In this document: positions 50,000-59,345 of the stretch, piece after piece
How the letters are laid out: each line of letters opens with the position of its first letter
Numbering within the stretch: the first letter of the stretch is position 1
DNA from: Streptomyces mayonensis
GTDB lineage: Bacteria > Actinomycetota > Actinomycetes > Streptomycetales > Streptomycetaceae
DNA length: 64,000 nucleotides
Reading direction: 5' to 3'
Assembly (NCBI RefSeq): GCF_018982965.1
Contig: NZ_JACBYP010000019.1
Span: forward strand, 1-64,000
The notes under the pieces: generated by a model
The model's database searches: none
The model's input: only the letters and a program-made list of their open reading frames with translations
Told to the model about the DNA's origin: nothing
Program-made: the position numbers and the translations under genes

Positions 50000-50998
50000 A
50001 TGAGCGAGGCCCAAGTGGTCTCCGAGGGCGCGCGGGCGGGTACCGGCATGGTGCTCGCCCCCGCCTCGGGGGCCCGACAGTTCTGGCGGCGGCTGCGCGC
50101 GCAGCGGGCCGCCCTCGTGGCGGCGTCGGTCGTCGCGCTGCTCGTCCTGGTCGCGCTCGCCGCTCCGCTGCTCACCGCGCTGGAGGGGCAGAACCCGACC
50201 ACGTACCACCCCGGCCTCGTCGACTCCGCGCGCGGCGGGGTGCCCGTCGGCGCGCTCGGCGGCATGAGCGGCGAGCACTGGCTCGGCGTCGAACCGCAGA
50301 CCGGCCGGGACCTGTTCGCCCGGCTCGTGCACGGAGCCCGGGTCTCGCTCGGCGTGGCGCTGGCTGCGACGCTCGTGCAGGTGGCCGTCGGCGTCGTCGT
50401 GGGCATCGCGGCGGGGCTCGGCAACCGGTGGGTGGACCAGGCGCTCAGCCGGTTCACCGACGTGGTGGTGGCGCTGCCGCTGATGGTGATGTCCCTGGCG
50501 CTGCTCGCGGTCGTGCCCGGCGGCTTCCCGCGTCCGGTGCTGGTCGCGGGCGTGATCGGGCTGATCGGATGGGGTTCCGTCGCCAAGATCGTGCGGGCGG
50601 GGACGCTGACGCTCAAGCAGCTCGACCACGTGGCCGCGGCCCGGCTCAGCGGGTGGGGTTCCTGGCACATCGCGCGCCGCGAGCTGCTGCCCGCGCTCGC
50701 CGCGCCGGTCATCACCTACGCCGCGCTCCTGGTACCGGTCAACATCAGCGCCGAGGCCGCGCTGAGCTTCCTCGGCGCCGGAGTGAAGCCTCCGACGCCG
50801 TCGTGGGGGCAGATGCTCACGTCGGCGAACGTCTGGTACCAGGCGGCGCCGCAGTATCTGCTGCTGCCCGCGGGCCTGTTGTTCGTCACCGTGCTCGCCC
50901 TGACCGTCCTCGGCGACGGTGTGCGCCGCGCCCTGGACCCGCGGGCGGCATCCCGGCTCGCCGTGGGCACCGGCCGCCGAAAGGAGGCGCGGGCATGA
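50000..50998 (+). CDS. ABC transporter permease, DppC/OppC type
   Basis: 332 residues. An N-terminal helix (AALVAASVVALLVLVALAAPLL) precedes a periplasmic loop with HWLGVEPQTGRDLFARLVHGARVSL, the signature of DppC-like permeases. The EAA loop is HVAAARLSGWGSWHIARRELLPA. It overlaps the DppB-type gene by 4 bp. Confidence 0.92.
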   Translation: MSEAQVVSEGARAGTGMVLAPASGARQFWRRLRAQRAALVAASVVALLVLVALAAPLLTALEGQNPTTYHPGLVDSARGGVPVGALGGMSGEHWLGVEPQTGRDLFARLVHGARVSLGVALAATLVQVAVGVVVGIAAGLGNRWVDQALSRFTDVVVALPLMVMSLALLAVVPGGFPRPVLVAGVIGLIGWGSVAKIVRAGTLTLKQLDHVAAARLSGWGSWHIARRELLPALAAPVITYAALLVPVNISAEAALSFLGAGVKPPTPSWGQMLTSANVWYQAAPQYLLLPAGLLFVTVLALTVLGDGVRRALDPRAASRLAVGTGRRKEARA

Positions 50999-52002
50999 GC
51001 GTCCTGCACGGCTTCCTCGGCTTCACGCTGCGCCGCACCCTCGGCGCCGTCGTCACGCTGCTCGCGATCTCGGTCATCGTGTACGTCGTCTTCTACGCCG
51101 CTCCCGGCGACGTCGCCCAGATCACCTGCGGGCCGCGCTGCTCGCCCGCCCAGGTGCGGCAGGTGACCGAGCAACTGCGGCTCGACGACCCGCTGTACGT
51201 CCGCTACCTGCACTTCCTCCAGGGCCTGTTCGTCGGCCACGACTACTCGACCGGCACCTCCGTGGAGCACTGCTCCGCGCCGTGCCTGGGCCTGTCGTAC
51301 CAGAGCGACCAGCAGGTCACGCAGCTGATCTGGGCCAAGCTGCCGGTCACCGGTTCGCTGGCGCTCGGGGCGATGGTGCTGTGGCTGCTGCTGGGGGTGG
51401 GCACCGGAGTTCTCGCCGCCTGGCGGCGCGGACGGCTGGACGAGCGGATCCTGACGGGCGTCACGCTGGCCGGCTGGGCCACGCCCGTGTTCGTCATCGG
51501 CCTGCTGCTGATGATCGTGGTCTGCGGCCAGTTGGAGCTGCTGCCGTTCCCGCAGTACGTGCCGTTCACCGAGGATCCCGAGCAGTGGGCGTGGAACCTG
51601 CTGCTGCCCTGGCTGTCGCTGGCCCTCATCGAGGCCGCCAAGTACGCCCGGCTGACCCGGTCGGCCATGCTGGAGACACTGGCGGAGGACCATGTGCGCA
51701 CCTTCCGTGCCTACGGCGTCGGGGAGCGCAGGATCGTGGGCCGGCATGCGCTGCGCGGCGCGGTCGGGCCGCTGATCGCGCTGAACGCAAACGACCTGGG
51801 CTCGCTGTTCGGCGGGGCCGTGCTCACCGAGTCGCTGTTCGGGCTGCCGGGCATCGGGCGGGAGCTGGTGCACGCCGTGAACGTGGTGGACCTGCCGGTC
51901 GTCGTCGGCATGGTCCTGCTGACCGGCTTCTTCGTGGTACTCGCCAACGCCGTCGCGGACGTGCTGTTCGCGGTGGCCGACCGGAGGACGGTGCTGTCGT
52001 GA
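50995..52002 (+). CDS. ABC transporter permease, DppB/OppB type
   Basis: 335 residues with six helices. RRTLGAVVTLLAISVIVYVVFYAAPGD at the N-terminus and the EAA loop EDHVRTFRAYGVGERRIVGRHALR are standard. The extracellular loop contains several Cys (ITCGPRCSP, EHCSAPC), an unusual number that might form disulfides. It overlaps the ATPase gene by 4 bp. Confidence 0.92.
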   Translation: MSVLHGFLGFTLRRTLGAVVTLLAISVIVYVVFYAAPGDVAQITCGPRCSPAQVRQVTEQLRLDDPLYVRYLHFLQGLFVGHDYSTGTSVEHCSAPCLGLSYQSDQQVTQLIWAKLPVTGSLALGAMVLWLLLGVGTGVLAAWRRGRLDERILTGVTLAGWATPVFVIGLLLMIVVCGQLELLPFPQYVPFTEDPEQWAWNLLLPWLSLALIEAAKYARLTRSAMLETLAEDHVRTFRAYGVGERRIVGRHALRGAVGPLIALNANDLGSLFGGAVLTESLFGLPGIGRELVHAVNVVDLPVVVGMVLLTGFFVVLANAVADVLFAVADRRTVLS

Positions 52003-53630
52003 GTCTGGTCGAAGTCACCGGTCTGTCGGTCGCGTTCGGGTCCGTACGGGCCGTCGAGGACCTGTCCTTCCGGCTGGAGAAGGGCGCGGCGCTCGGTCTG
52101 GTCGGCGAGTCGGGCTCCGGCAAGTCCACGGTGGCGTCCGCGCTCCTCGGCCTGCACCGGGACACGGGTGCCGTCGTCGACGGCACGGTCCGGGTCGCCG
52201 GGGTGGACGTGAGCTCGGCGTCCGAACGGGAGCTGCGGGGCCTGCGCGGCGCGAGGGCCGCGATGGTGTTCCAGGACCCGCTGTCGTCCCTCGACCCGTA
52301 CTACGCGGTCGGCGACCAGATCGCCGAGGTGTACCGCGTGCACCACCCTGCGTCGCGCCGGGCGGCCCGGGCGCGCGCGGTGGAGGTCCTGGACCGGGTC
52401 GGCATCCCCGACGCCGGGCGCCGGTCGCGGGCTCGCCCGCACGAGTTCAGCGGCGGCATGCGCCAGCGGGCCCTGATCGCCATGGCCCTGGCCTGCGGGC
52501 CGGACCTCCTCGTCGCCGACGAGCCCACCACCGCGCTCGACGTCACCGTCCAGGCCCAGATCCTCGACCTGCTGCACACGCTGCGCGAGGAGACGGGCAT
52601 GGGGCTGCTGCTCGTCACGCACGACGTGGGGGTCGCCGCGGAGAACGTCGACGAGGTGCTGGTCATGCGGCACGGCCGCGCCGTCGAGCACGGCCCCGTC
52701 GGCTCCGTCCTGGGCTCCCCGGCCGCGGCGTACACCCGGGCGCTGCTCAAGTCCGTGCCCCGGGTGGACGTGCCCCGGCCCGCCGCCCTGGCCGGGACGG
52801 CGCCGTCGGGGTCGGCGGGGCCGGCGGGGCCGGCGTCCGGCGCAGCGGTCCTGGAGGCCACCGGGCTGCGCCGGGTCTTCGGCCGCGGGGCGAAGGCGTT
52901 CACGGCGGTCGACGACGTGTCGCTCGAGGTGCGCCGCGGCGAGGCCCTGGGCGTCGTCGGGGAGAGCGGCAGCGGCAAGACCACGCTCGGCCGCATGCTG
53001 GTGGGACTGCTCGAGCCGACCGCGGGTCTGGTCCGCCACGAGGGGGTGGCCGTGTCCGGGGTGCGCCCGGACGTCCAGATGATCTTCCAGGACCCCGTCT
53101 CCTCGCTCAACCCCCGCCGCAGCGTGGGTGAGTCGGTCGCCGACCCGCTGCGGGCGCGCGGCGAACGGGGCCCGGCCGTCCGTGCCCGGGTCGCCGGGCT
53201 GCTGGAGCGGGTCGGTCTGGACCCGGCCCACCACGACCGCTATCCCCACGAGTTCAGCGGGGGCCAGCGGCAACGGGTCGGCATCGCCCGCGCGCTGGCC
53301 GCCGGGCCGCGCGTCCTGGTGTGCGACGAACCGGTCTCCGCGCTCGACGTGACGACGCAGGCACAGGTGGTGGAACTGCTCGACGAACTGCGGCGCGAGC
53401 TGGGTCTCGCCCTGGTGTTCATCGCCCACGACCTGGCCGTGGTACGCCGCGTCAGCGACCGGCTGGCGGTGATGCGGCACGGCAGGGTGGTGGAGTACGG
53501 CCCGGCCGACGAGATCTACGAGTCCCCGAGCGACCCGTACACCAGGCAGCTGCTGGCCGCCGTGCCCGCGCTGGATCCGGACCTCGCGGCGCTGCGCCGC
53601 GCGGAGCGCCGGGAGGCGGCCACGACCTGA
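51999..53630 (+). CDS. ABC transporter ATPase, DppD-DppF fusion
   Basis: 543 residues with two complete nucleotide-binding domains. The first has Walker A GESGSGKST (about 36-44), signature EFSGGMRQRALIA and Walker B DLLVADEPT; the second has GESGSGKTT (about 324-332), EFSGGQRQRVGIA and VLVCDEPVSALD. A Pro/Ala-Gly linker (about 255-285) joins them. It powers the importer alone instead of the usual DppD and DppF pair. GTG overlaps the permease stop. Confidence 0.94.
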   Translation: MSLVEVTGLSVAFGSVRAVEDLSFRLEKGAALGLVGESGSGKSTVASALLGLHRDTGAVVDGTVRVAGVDVSSASERELRGLRGARAAMVFQDPLSSLDPYYAVGDQIAEVYRVHHPASRRAARARAVEVLDRVGIPDAGRRSRARPHEFSGGMRQRALIAMALACGPDLLVADEPTTALDVTVQAQILDLLHTLREETGMGLLLVTHDVGVAAENVDEVLVMRHGRAVEHGPVGSVLGSPAAAYTRALLKSVPRVDVPRPAALAGTAPSGSAGPAGPASGAAVLEATGLRRVFGRGAKAFTAVDDVSLEVRRGEALGVVGESGSGKTTLGRMLVGLLEPTAGLVRHEGVAVSGVRPDVQMIFQDPVSSLNPRRSVGESVADPLRARGERGPAVRARVAGLLERVGLDPAHHDRYPHEFSGGQRQRVGIARALAAGPRVLVCDEPVSALDVTTQAQVVELLDELRRELGLALVFIAHDLAVVRRVSDRLAVMRHGRVVEYGPADEIYESPSDPYTRQLLAAVPALDPDLAALRRAERREAATT

Positions 53631-53759
53631 CCACCTGGCCTCACGGCGGAAACTACAGTGCTGTAGAAAATGCCTCCTGGACATGATCGTCGGCAGGCCG
53701 GCCGCTCGACCGGGCAGGTCGGGGGCGTGCCGCGCACGTGAGGGAGACGAGGCAGCACG

Positions 53760-54779
53760 ATGCCCGAAGAGCAAGTCAACGCCCGCCGCCGGGCCCTGGC
53801 CCGGCGGTGCGGGGCCGTCGTCGACGCGCGGTGGTTCGCCGTCGCCGTGTTCGCGCTGATCCTCGTCAACGCGGCACTGCTGGGGGTGGAGACGTACTCC
53901 GGACTGGTCGCCGCGTGGCACCACTGGTTACGCCTGGCCGAGCACGTCTGCCTCGCCGCGTTCACCGTGGAGATCCTGCTGCGGCTGGGGGCGCACGCGG
54001 ACCGGCCCCGCGACTTCTTCCGGGACCCGTGGAACATGTTCGACCTGGCCGTGGTCCTGTGCGCGTTCCTGCCGGTGGTGCGCGAGAACACCACGGTCCT
54101 GCGGCTGCTGCGGCTGGCCCGGGTGCTGCGCACGGCGCGTTTCCTGCCGCAGTTGCGCATCGTGCTGCTCGCGGTGGTCCGCAGCCTGCCGGGCACGCTG
54201 AGCTTCCTGCTGGTCGGCGCGCTGCTGCTGTACGTGTACGCGATGGTGGGCTGGGTCTTCTTCGGCCGGCAGGACCCCGAACACTACGGTTCCCTCGGGC
54301 GCGCGGTGCTCACCCTCTTCCTGCTGATGACCCTGGACGGCATCGGCGACGCGGTCCACGCGGGCCTGGGCATCTCCCGTTGGAGCCTGCTCTATTACGC
54401 CTCCTACGTCCTCCTCGCGTCCTTCGTCCTCGTCAACGTGCTCATCGGTGTCGTCCTCACCTCCCTGGACGAGGCGCGGGAGCTGGACGGGGAGCAGCCG
54501 CCGGACGCTCCCCCGCGCCCCGGGCCGCCCTCGGTGGAGCACCCGTTGCTGCTCCGGCGCATCGAGGCGGTCCGGCGGTCCCTGGACGACCTTGAACACG
54601 ACCTCGCGCGCTCGGCGGCCGCGCCGCCGTCCGCCGCCGCCCCGCCCGCCGCCTCCACCCCGTCCACCGTCACGGCACCCCTGCTCGCGGCGCCCGACCG
54701 GGCGCGTACCGTCCGGCCGTATGGAACCACTTTCTCCTCCGACGCCCCCGTCCGGCAGCCCCCGGCCCCGGGCGCGTGA
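53760..54779 (+). CDS. Voltage-gated-type ion channel (one-domain, six-helix)
   Basis: 339 residues with six helices (about 25-245). The S4 segment TTVLRLLRLARVLRTARFLPQLRIVL has Arg every third position, the voltage-sensor pattern. The pore loop reads FLLMTLDGIGDAVHAG, where bacterial sodium channels have TLESW, so the filter is changed. A C-terminal coiled-coil-like segment (LLRRIEAVRRSLDDLEHDLA) is followed by an Ala/Pro-rich tail. Codon 57 is TTA (53928-53930), the rare codon read by the developmental tRNA bldA in Streptomyces. Confidence 0.83.
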   Translation: MPEEQVNARRRALARRCGAVVDARWFAVAVFALILVNAALLGVETYSGLVAAWHHWLRLAEHVCLAAFTVEILLRLGAHADRPRDFFRDPWNMFDLAVVLCAFLPVVRENTTVLRLLRLARVLRTARFLPQLRIVLLAVVRSLPGTLSFLLVGALLLYVYAMVGWVFFGRQDPEHYGSLGRAVLTLFLLMTLDGIGDAVHAGLGISRWSLLYYASYVLLASFVLVNVLIGVVLTSLDEARELDGEQPPDAPPRPGPPSVEHPLLLRRIEAVRRSLDDLEHDLARSAAAPPSAAAPPAASTPSTVTAPLLAAPDRARTVRPYGTTFSSDAPVRQPPAPGA

Positions 54780-55806
54780 GCTCGGGATCGTCGTCGGGTC
54801 CGGTGCCCCCGGGCCCCTGAACGCGATCACCGACGTGCCGGGTGTCCGGGTCGGTCACACCACCGTGCGCCGGACGCCCGACGTGCACAGCGGGGTCACC
54901 GCCGTCGTGCCCGGCGCCGTCGGCCCGCACCGTCCGCTGCCGGCCGGGGTGTTCACGGGCAACGGCTACGGCAAGCTGGTCGGCACCACCCAGCTGGCCG
55001 AACTGGGCGCGCTGGAGACCCCGGTGCTGCTGACCTCCACCCTGTCGGCCTTCCGGGTCGCGGACGCCCTGGTCGGCTGGATGCTCGGGCGGCCCGGCTG
55101 CGAGGAGGTGCGGAGCCTCAATCCCGTGGTGGGCGAGTGCAACGACGGCCTGCTCTCCGACATCCGCTCCCGTCCCGTGCGCGAGGAGCACGTACGGGAG
55201 GCCCTGGAGACGGCCTCCGCAGGGCCCGTGGCCGAGGGGTGCGTGGGAGCGGGCACCGGCACCGTCGCGCTGGGCTTCAAGGCGGGCGTCGGGACGGCGT
55301 CCCGTGTCCCGGAGGCGGGCGGCAGGCGGTTCACGGTCGGCGTCCTGGTGCAGGCCAACTTCGGGGGCACGCTGCGGGTGCTCGGCCGGGCGGTCCCGCC
55401 GGAGTCCGTGGGCGTCGGGGCGGGAGGCCCGGGAACGGCGGCGGACGCCGGTTCCTGCGTGATCGTGGTGGCCACCGATGCCCCGCTGGACGGGCGCCGG
55501 CTCACCCGGATGGCGCGGCGCGCGGTGTTCGCGCTGGCCCGCACGGGCGCGGCGTACAGCCACGGCAGCGGCGACTACGCCGTCGCCTTCTCCACCCGCC
55601 CGGATCCGGGAGCCCTGGTGGCGGACGCCGACCTCGGCCCGCTGTTCGAGGCGGTGCTCGACGGGGTCGAGGAGGCGGTGCTCAACTCCCTGCTCGCGGC
55701 GACCACGACGACCGGTTTCGGCGGCCGGACGGTGCCGGCCCTCCCGGCGGACGCCCTGCTCGCCGTCCTGGGCGCGCCCGCGGTCCCCGGCCCCGGCGGC
55801 GGCTGA
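54721..55806 (+). CDS. P1 family peptidase (DmpA/BapA-like aminopeptidase)
   Basis: 361 residues. GPLNAITDVPGVRVGHTTV at the start, VGECNDGLLSDIR, VLVQANFGG and the presumed self-cleavage and nucleophile site DAGSCVIVVATDAPL (Ser245) are in the usual order. DmpA-type enzymes cleave themselves into two chains and remove N-terminal D-, beta- or ordinary amino acids. The ATG lies 59 bp inside the end of the channel gene in another frame; no later start would keep the conserved N-terminus. Confidence 0.88.
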   Translation: MEPLSPPTPPSGSPRPRARELGIVVGSGAPGPLNAITDVPGVRVGHTTVRRTPDVHSGVTAVVPGAVGPHRPLPAGVFTGNGYGKLVGTTQLAELGALETPVLLTSTLSAFRVADALVGWMLGRPGCEEVRSLNPVVGECNDGLLSDIRSRPVREEHVREALETASAGPVAEGCVGAGTGTVALGFKAGVGTASRVPEAGGRRFTVGVLVQANFGGTLRVLGRAVPPESVGVGAGGPGTAADAGSCVIVVATDAPLDGRRLTRMARRAVFALARTGAAYSHGSGDYAVAFSTRPDPGALVADADLGPLFEAVLDGVEEAVLNSLLAATTTTGFGGRTVPALPADALLAVLGAPAVPGPGGG

Positions 55807-55818
55807 ACGGGGAAACGG

Positions 55819-55861
55819 CGCGGCAGGGGCCGCCCGGCGTTCCCGGGCCGCCCCTGCCGCG
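55819..55861. terminator. Strong convergent terminator after the P1 peptidase
   Basis: The arms CGCGGCAGGGGC and GCCCCTGCCGCG (12 bp) continue inward after one mismatch as GCCCGG and CCGGGC with a 5-base loop. It lies between the P1 peptidase stop and the end of aztD. Confidence 0.8.
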
Positions 55862-55882
55862 TGCGCCGCTCGGCCGGACCGG

Positions 55883-57094
55883 TCAGTGGCCGGCGACCGT
55901 GCCGGTCAGCTCGTTGGTGCCCTGCGGCAGGGTCACCGACTTGGTCTTCTCGCCGGACTCCAGGTCGATGGCGTGCAGGGCCTTCTTGCCGGGCTCGGAG
56001 ACGTAGGCGGTGTGGTCGCGGACGAAGAGGGTGGGCCGGGGCTGCTGCCAGTCGAGCGGCTCCTGCCACTTGCCCACGGCGGGGATCTTCTTCTCCACGG
56101 TGCCCTTGTCCGGGTCGACGACGTGGATGGCGCCGTCGGTGCCGAGGACGAGTGCCTCACCGTGCGGTCCCCGGGCGAGGGAGCGGAAGGAGTAGCTGGT
56201 GCCCAGCTCCACCAGGCGCAGCTTCGCGGTCCTGGTGTCGATCAGGGAGACGCGGGTCGGCCGTTCCAGTTCGGCGTCCGGGTCGGTCTTGTAGTCGCCC
56301 AGCAGCACCGGGGACTCCTCGCTGCCGGACTGGTTGCCGATGCGGCCGTAGTCGTCGGGCGCGTCCACCTTGGTGAACTTGCCGTCCTTGTAGATCAGGA
56401 CGCCGTCCTCGCAGCCGACCGCGACCGCCTCGCCCTGCGCGGTGGCCTCGCCGTGCACGCCGGGGCAGTCCTCGTTGCGGGCGATCTCCTTGTCGTCCTC
56501 GTCCAGGACCAGGGCGCCGGTCCGCTTCTCCTCGTTGCCGAGGGTGGAGAGCAGCCGGCCGTCGCTCAGTTCGATGGCGACGCCGTGGTGGGCCTCGGCG
56601 GAGGTGTAGGTGCGTCCTTCGGGCTTCTTCCCGGCGCCGAGGTCGGCGGGTGCGAAGACGTTGACCTCGCCGGTGCCGTCGGTGAAGAGCACCGTCTTGC
56701 CGGCGTGGCGGACGACGTGGCCGGGCTTGGCGCCGTCGTACCGGATGTCGGTGAGGGTCTGTGCGGCGGCGTTCAGGACGCGGAAGCCGCTGTCGGTGGA
56801 GACGACGACGTGGTCCTCGTCGCCGGCGGGGCTGACGCGGTTGAAGCCGGGCAGATCGATGGTCCCGGTGACTTCGAGGCTGTCCTTGTCGAGGATGTAC
56901 AGGCCGCCGTCGAAGGTGGCGACGAGCGGGTCCTCGACCGTGGCCGCGGGCGTGGCGCCCGCGGTTTCCTGGGACTTGGCGTCGGAGGAGGAGCTGTCGG
57001 AGGTGTCCTCGCCCCCGCACGCGGTCAGGACCGTGGACACCGCGAGGGCGAGTGCCGTGGCCGTGAGGGCCCTGTTGCGCATGGACTTGTTCAC
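55883..57094 (-). CDS. aztD: Zinc metallochaperone AztD
   Basis: 403 residues. A lipoprotein-type signal (ALALAVSTVLTACGG) precedes a beta-propeller-like body with repeated blades (VVVSTDSGFRVLNAA, AHHGVAIELSDGRLL, CPGVHGEATAQGEAVAVGCEDGVLIYKDG), as in AztD, which holds zinc outside the membrane and passes it to AztC. Conserved His and Cys residues lie in AHHGVA and CPGVHGE. The GTG at 57094 has AAGGA upstream and overlaps the aztC stop by 4 bp. Confidence 0.87.
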   Translation of the reverse strand: MNKSMRNRALTATALALAVSTVLTACGGEDTSDSSSSDAKSQETAGATPAATVEDPLVATFDGGLYILDKDSLEVTGTIDLPGFNRVSPAGDEDHVVVSTDSGFRVLNAAAQTLTDIRYDGAKPGHVVRHAGKTVLFTDGTGEVNVFAPADLGAGKKPEGRTYTSAEAHHGVAIELSDGRLLSTLGNEEKRTGALVLDEDDKEIARNEDCPGVHGEATAQGEAVAVGCEDGVLIYKDGKFTKVDAPDDYGRIGNQSGSEESPVLLGDYKTDPDAELERPTRVSLIDTRTAKLRLVELGTSYSFRSLARGPHGEALVLGTDGAIHVVDPDKGTVEKKIPAVGKWQEPLDWQQPRPTLFVRDHTAYVSEPGKKALHAIDLESGEKTKSVTLPQGTNELTGTVAGH

Positions 57095-58077
57095 TGTGTT
57101 CCTTCCGGGCTGCCGACGGTCAGTCCGTCGGTCATGGCGGTGGTGTTGGCGCGCATCATCTGCAGGTAGGTGGCGGCGCCCTCGTTCTCGGCGGTGAGCG
57201 ACTCGGAGTACAGCTCGACGACCCGGGCCTGGTCGCCGAGTTCGGTGCGCAGGACCTCGGCGAGGCGCCCGGGCTGCGAGGAGTCGGCGAAGACGGTGCG
57301 GACCCCGGCCCGGTCCATGGCCCGGGTGAGCGAGCGCAGGTCGGAGGAGCTCGGTGAGGCGAGCGTCGTGCCGCTGGGGATCACGGCACCGACGACGCGG
57401 AAGCCGAACCGTTCGGCGAGGTAGCCGAAGACGTGGTGGTTGGTGACCAGGTTGCGCCGGTCCTCGGGGATTTCGCCGAACGACTTCTCCATGAAGGCGG
57501 TGAGTTCGGCGAGTTGCCCGTCGTAGCGGGCGGCGTTGGCGCGCACCGCCTTGTCGTCCACGCCCTGCACGTGTTCGCGCACGTGGTCGGCGATGAGGCC
57601 GGCGGCCTTGCGCACCCGGTCGGGGTCGGTCCAGAAGTGCGGGTCGGGCTGTCCCGACTCGCCCTCGGGTCCGCCGTCCTCGCCGGTGCCGAAGGTGAGC
57701 GGGTCGACCGCCTCGCCGACCTCGAAGGTGGCGACCCCGGCCTCGTGGGCGGCGTCGACGTGCCGCAGTACGTTCTCCTCCAGGCCGAGGCCGTTGAAGA
57801 CCACGAGGTCCGCGCGCTCCAGTTCGGCGGCCTGGACCGCCGACAGGCCGAAGGAGTGCGGGTCGGCGTTCGGCTTCATCAGGACCGTGACCTCGGCCTG
57901 GTCGCCGACGACCTGGCGGGTGATGTCGCCCAGGATGTTGGTGGTCACCACGATGCGGGGCTGTTCCCGCGCGCCCGAGCAGGCCGTGGCGGTGGCCGCC
58001 GCGACCAGGGCGAGGAGCCCGGCCAGCAGGCGGCGCAGCCGGGCCACGCGTATCCGGGCGCGCTCCGGGGCCCTCAT
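57091..58077 (-). CDS. aztC: Zinc ABC transporter substrate-binding protein AztC
   Basis: 328 residues, cluster A-I metal binder with a lipobox at TATACSG. The zinc ligands are in NADPHSFGL, QPDPHFWTDPDR, TNHHVFGYLAERFGF and the Asp in VFADSSQPGRL. The His-rich loop of ZnuA is replaced by a short acidic stretch (TGEDGGPEGESG), which fits AztC. It overlaps both neighbours by 4 bp. Confidence 0.9.
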   Translation of the reverse strand: MRAPERARIRVARLRRLLAGLLALVAAATATACSGAREQPRIVVTTNILGDITRQVVGDQAEVTVLMKPNADPHSFGLSAVQAAELERADLVVFNGLGLEENVLRHVDAAHEAGVATFEVGEAVDPLTFGTGEDGGPEGESGQPDPHFWTDPDRVRKAAGLIADHVREHVQGVDDKAVRANAARYDGQLAELTAFMEKSFGEIPEDRRNLVTNHHVFGYLAERFGFRVVGAVIPSGTTLASPSSSDLRSLTRAMDRAGVRTVFADSSQPGRLAEVLRTELGDQARVVELYSESLTAENEGAATYLQMMRANTTAMTDGLTVGSPEGTQ

Positions 58078-59330
58078 CGGCCGGTCTCCGCCATGAGGCC
58101 AGGCTCGATGTCCAGGTCGAAGGTGCGGGCGATGCGCAGGCTGTCGTTGTAGTCGATCTCGTACACGCGTTTTCCGGCGGGGTCGTTGACGTAGGCGCGG
58201 CTGCGGTCGACCTCGACGGCCGGTCCGGTTCCGCCGTCGGAGGCGGTCCGGTCGCCGCCGGTGACGAGGGACTTGGTCGTGGAGACCTGTTCACCGGTGG
58301 TGATGTCGTAGCCGTGCAGTGCTCCGTCGGTCTCCAGGACGAGCAGCGGGGAGCCCTCCCCCGCGGTGTTGGCGGCCAGGACCGGGCCGGTGCCGACGCG
58401 GGTCCAGGACCGCTCGGTCACGTCCAGGACCCATACGGCGCGGTCGCCGGCGGGCGCGGTCAGCGTGTCGCTGCCGGCGCGGTGGCGGAAGGCCGGGGCC
58501 TGTTCGGGCTCGGGCACGTCCTCGCCGTACGGGATGCGCTCGGCCGTGAACTTGCCGTCGTCGGTGTCCACGAGCAGCGCGCCGTCGGCGCAGCCGAGGA
58601 CGACGCCGCGCCGGGTGACGGCGTCGCCGCGCGGCCGTTCGCACTCGGCGTCCGGCGACGCGACGGTCCTCCCCTGCCGGTCGTACACCGTGACCTTCGC
58701 CCGGTCCTCGTCGCCGGTGAGCGCGACCAGGTGTTCCTCGTACGGCACCACCGCGCCGGTGTGCGTCGCGGACAGCGCGCGGACCTTCTTGACCTTCCCC
58801 TTCTCCAGTTGGGTGCGGTCGTAGAGCTCGGTGTGTCCGTCCGCGTCGGTCACCGCGGTCACGGTGGCGTCGCTGCGGACCTCGGCGGCCTTGGCGGAGG
58901 GCAGGTCGCCGACGTCGCGTATCGCCGCCCGGTAGTAGTGCACGTGGTCGCCGTGGTCGACCATCCAGGCGCCGCTGTCGAGCACGCGGGTGCCGCCGTC
59001 GGTGTGGAAGAAGCCGAAGCGGCCGTCGGTGCCCAGGCGTACCGCGCCCGGGATCCGGGCCGTCTCGCTCACCTTGCCGGTGATGAGGTCGAGCACCCGG
59101 CTCGCGCCGCTGCCGGGGTCGCCGAGCAGGAGGCGGGACTGCTGCTCGGCCGCTTCCTTCGCTCCTTCGACGTATCCGTGCGGGGTGGTGGACGGTGTCG
59201 CGGCCGATGGTGCTCCGCCGTCCTCCCCGCCGTCCGCGCAGCCGGTGGCGAGCAGGGCGGTGAGGGCAAGTGCGGTCAGGGTCAGGGGGGTTGTACGGCG
59301 TCGGACGGGACGTCGGACGGTGTGAGGCAT
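58074..59330 (-). CDS. AztD-like secreted protein (second AztD paralogue)
   Basis: 418 residues with a lipoprotein signal (LALTALLATGCADGG). The body shows the same blade pattern as AztD (VDHGDHVHYYRAAIRDVG, SATHTGAVVPYEEHLVAL, CERPRGDAVTRRGVVLGCADGALLVDTDDGKFTAERI) but is more diverged. It keeps a His cluster in DHGDHVHYY and two Cys that line up with CPGVHGE and GCEDG in the other protein. It lies between aztB and aztC, so the locus encodes two chaperone-like proteins. Confidence 0.75.
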   Translation of the reverse strand: MPHTVRRPVRRRTTPLTLTALALTALLATGCADGGEDGGAPSAATPSTTPHGYVEGAKEAAEQQSRLLLGDPGSGASRVLDLITGKVSETARIPGAVRLGTDGRFGFFHTDGGTRVLDSGAWMVDHGDHVHYYRAAIRDVGDLPSAKAAEVRSDATVTAVTDADGHTELYDRTQLEKGKVKKVRALSATHTGAVVPYEEHLVALTGDEDRAKVTVYDRQGRTVASPDAECERPRGDAVTRRGVVLGCADGALLVDTDDGKFTAERIPYGEDVPEPEQAPAFRHRAGSDTLTAPAGDRAVWVLDVTERSWTRVGTGPVLAANTAGEGSPLLVLETDGALHGYDITTGEQVSTTKSLVTGGDRTASDGGTGPAVEVDRSRAYVNDPAGKRVYEIDYNDSLRIARTFDLDIEPGLMAETGR

Positions 59331-59345
59331 CGTCTCGGGCTTTCT

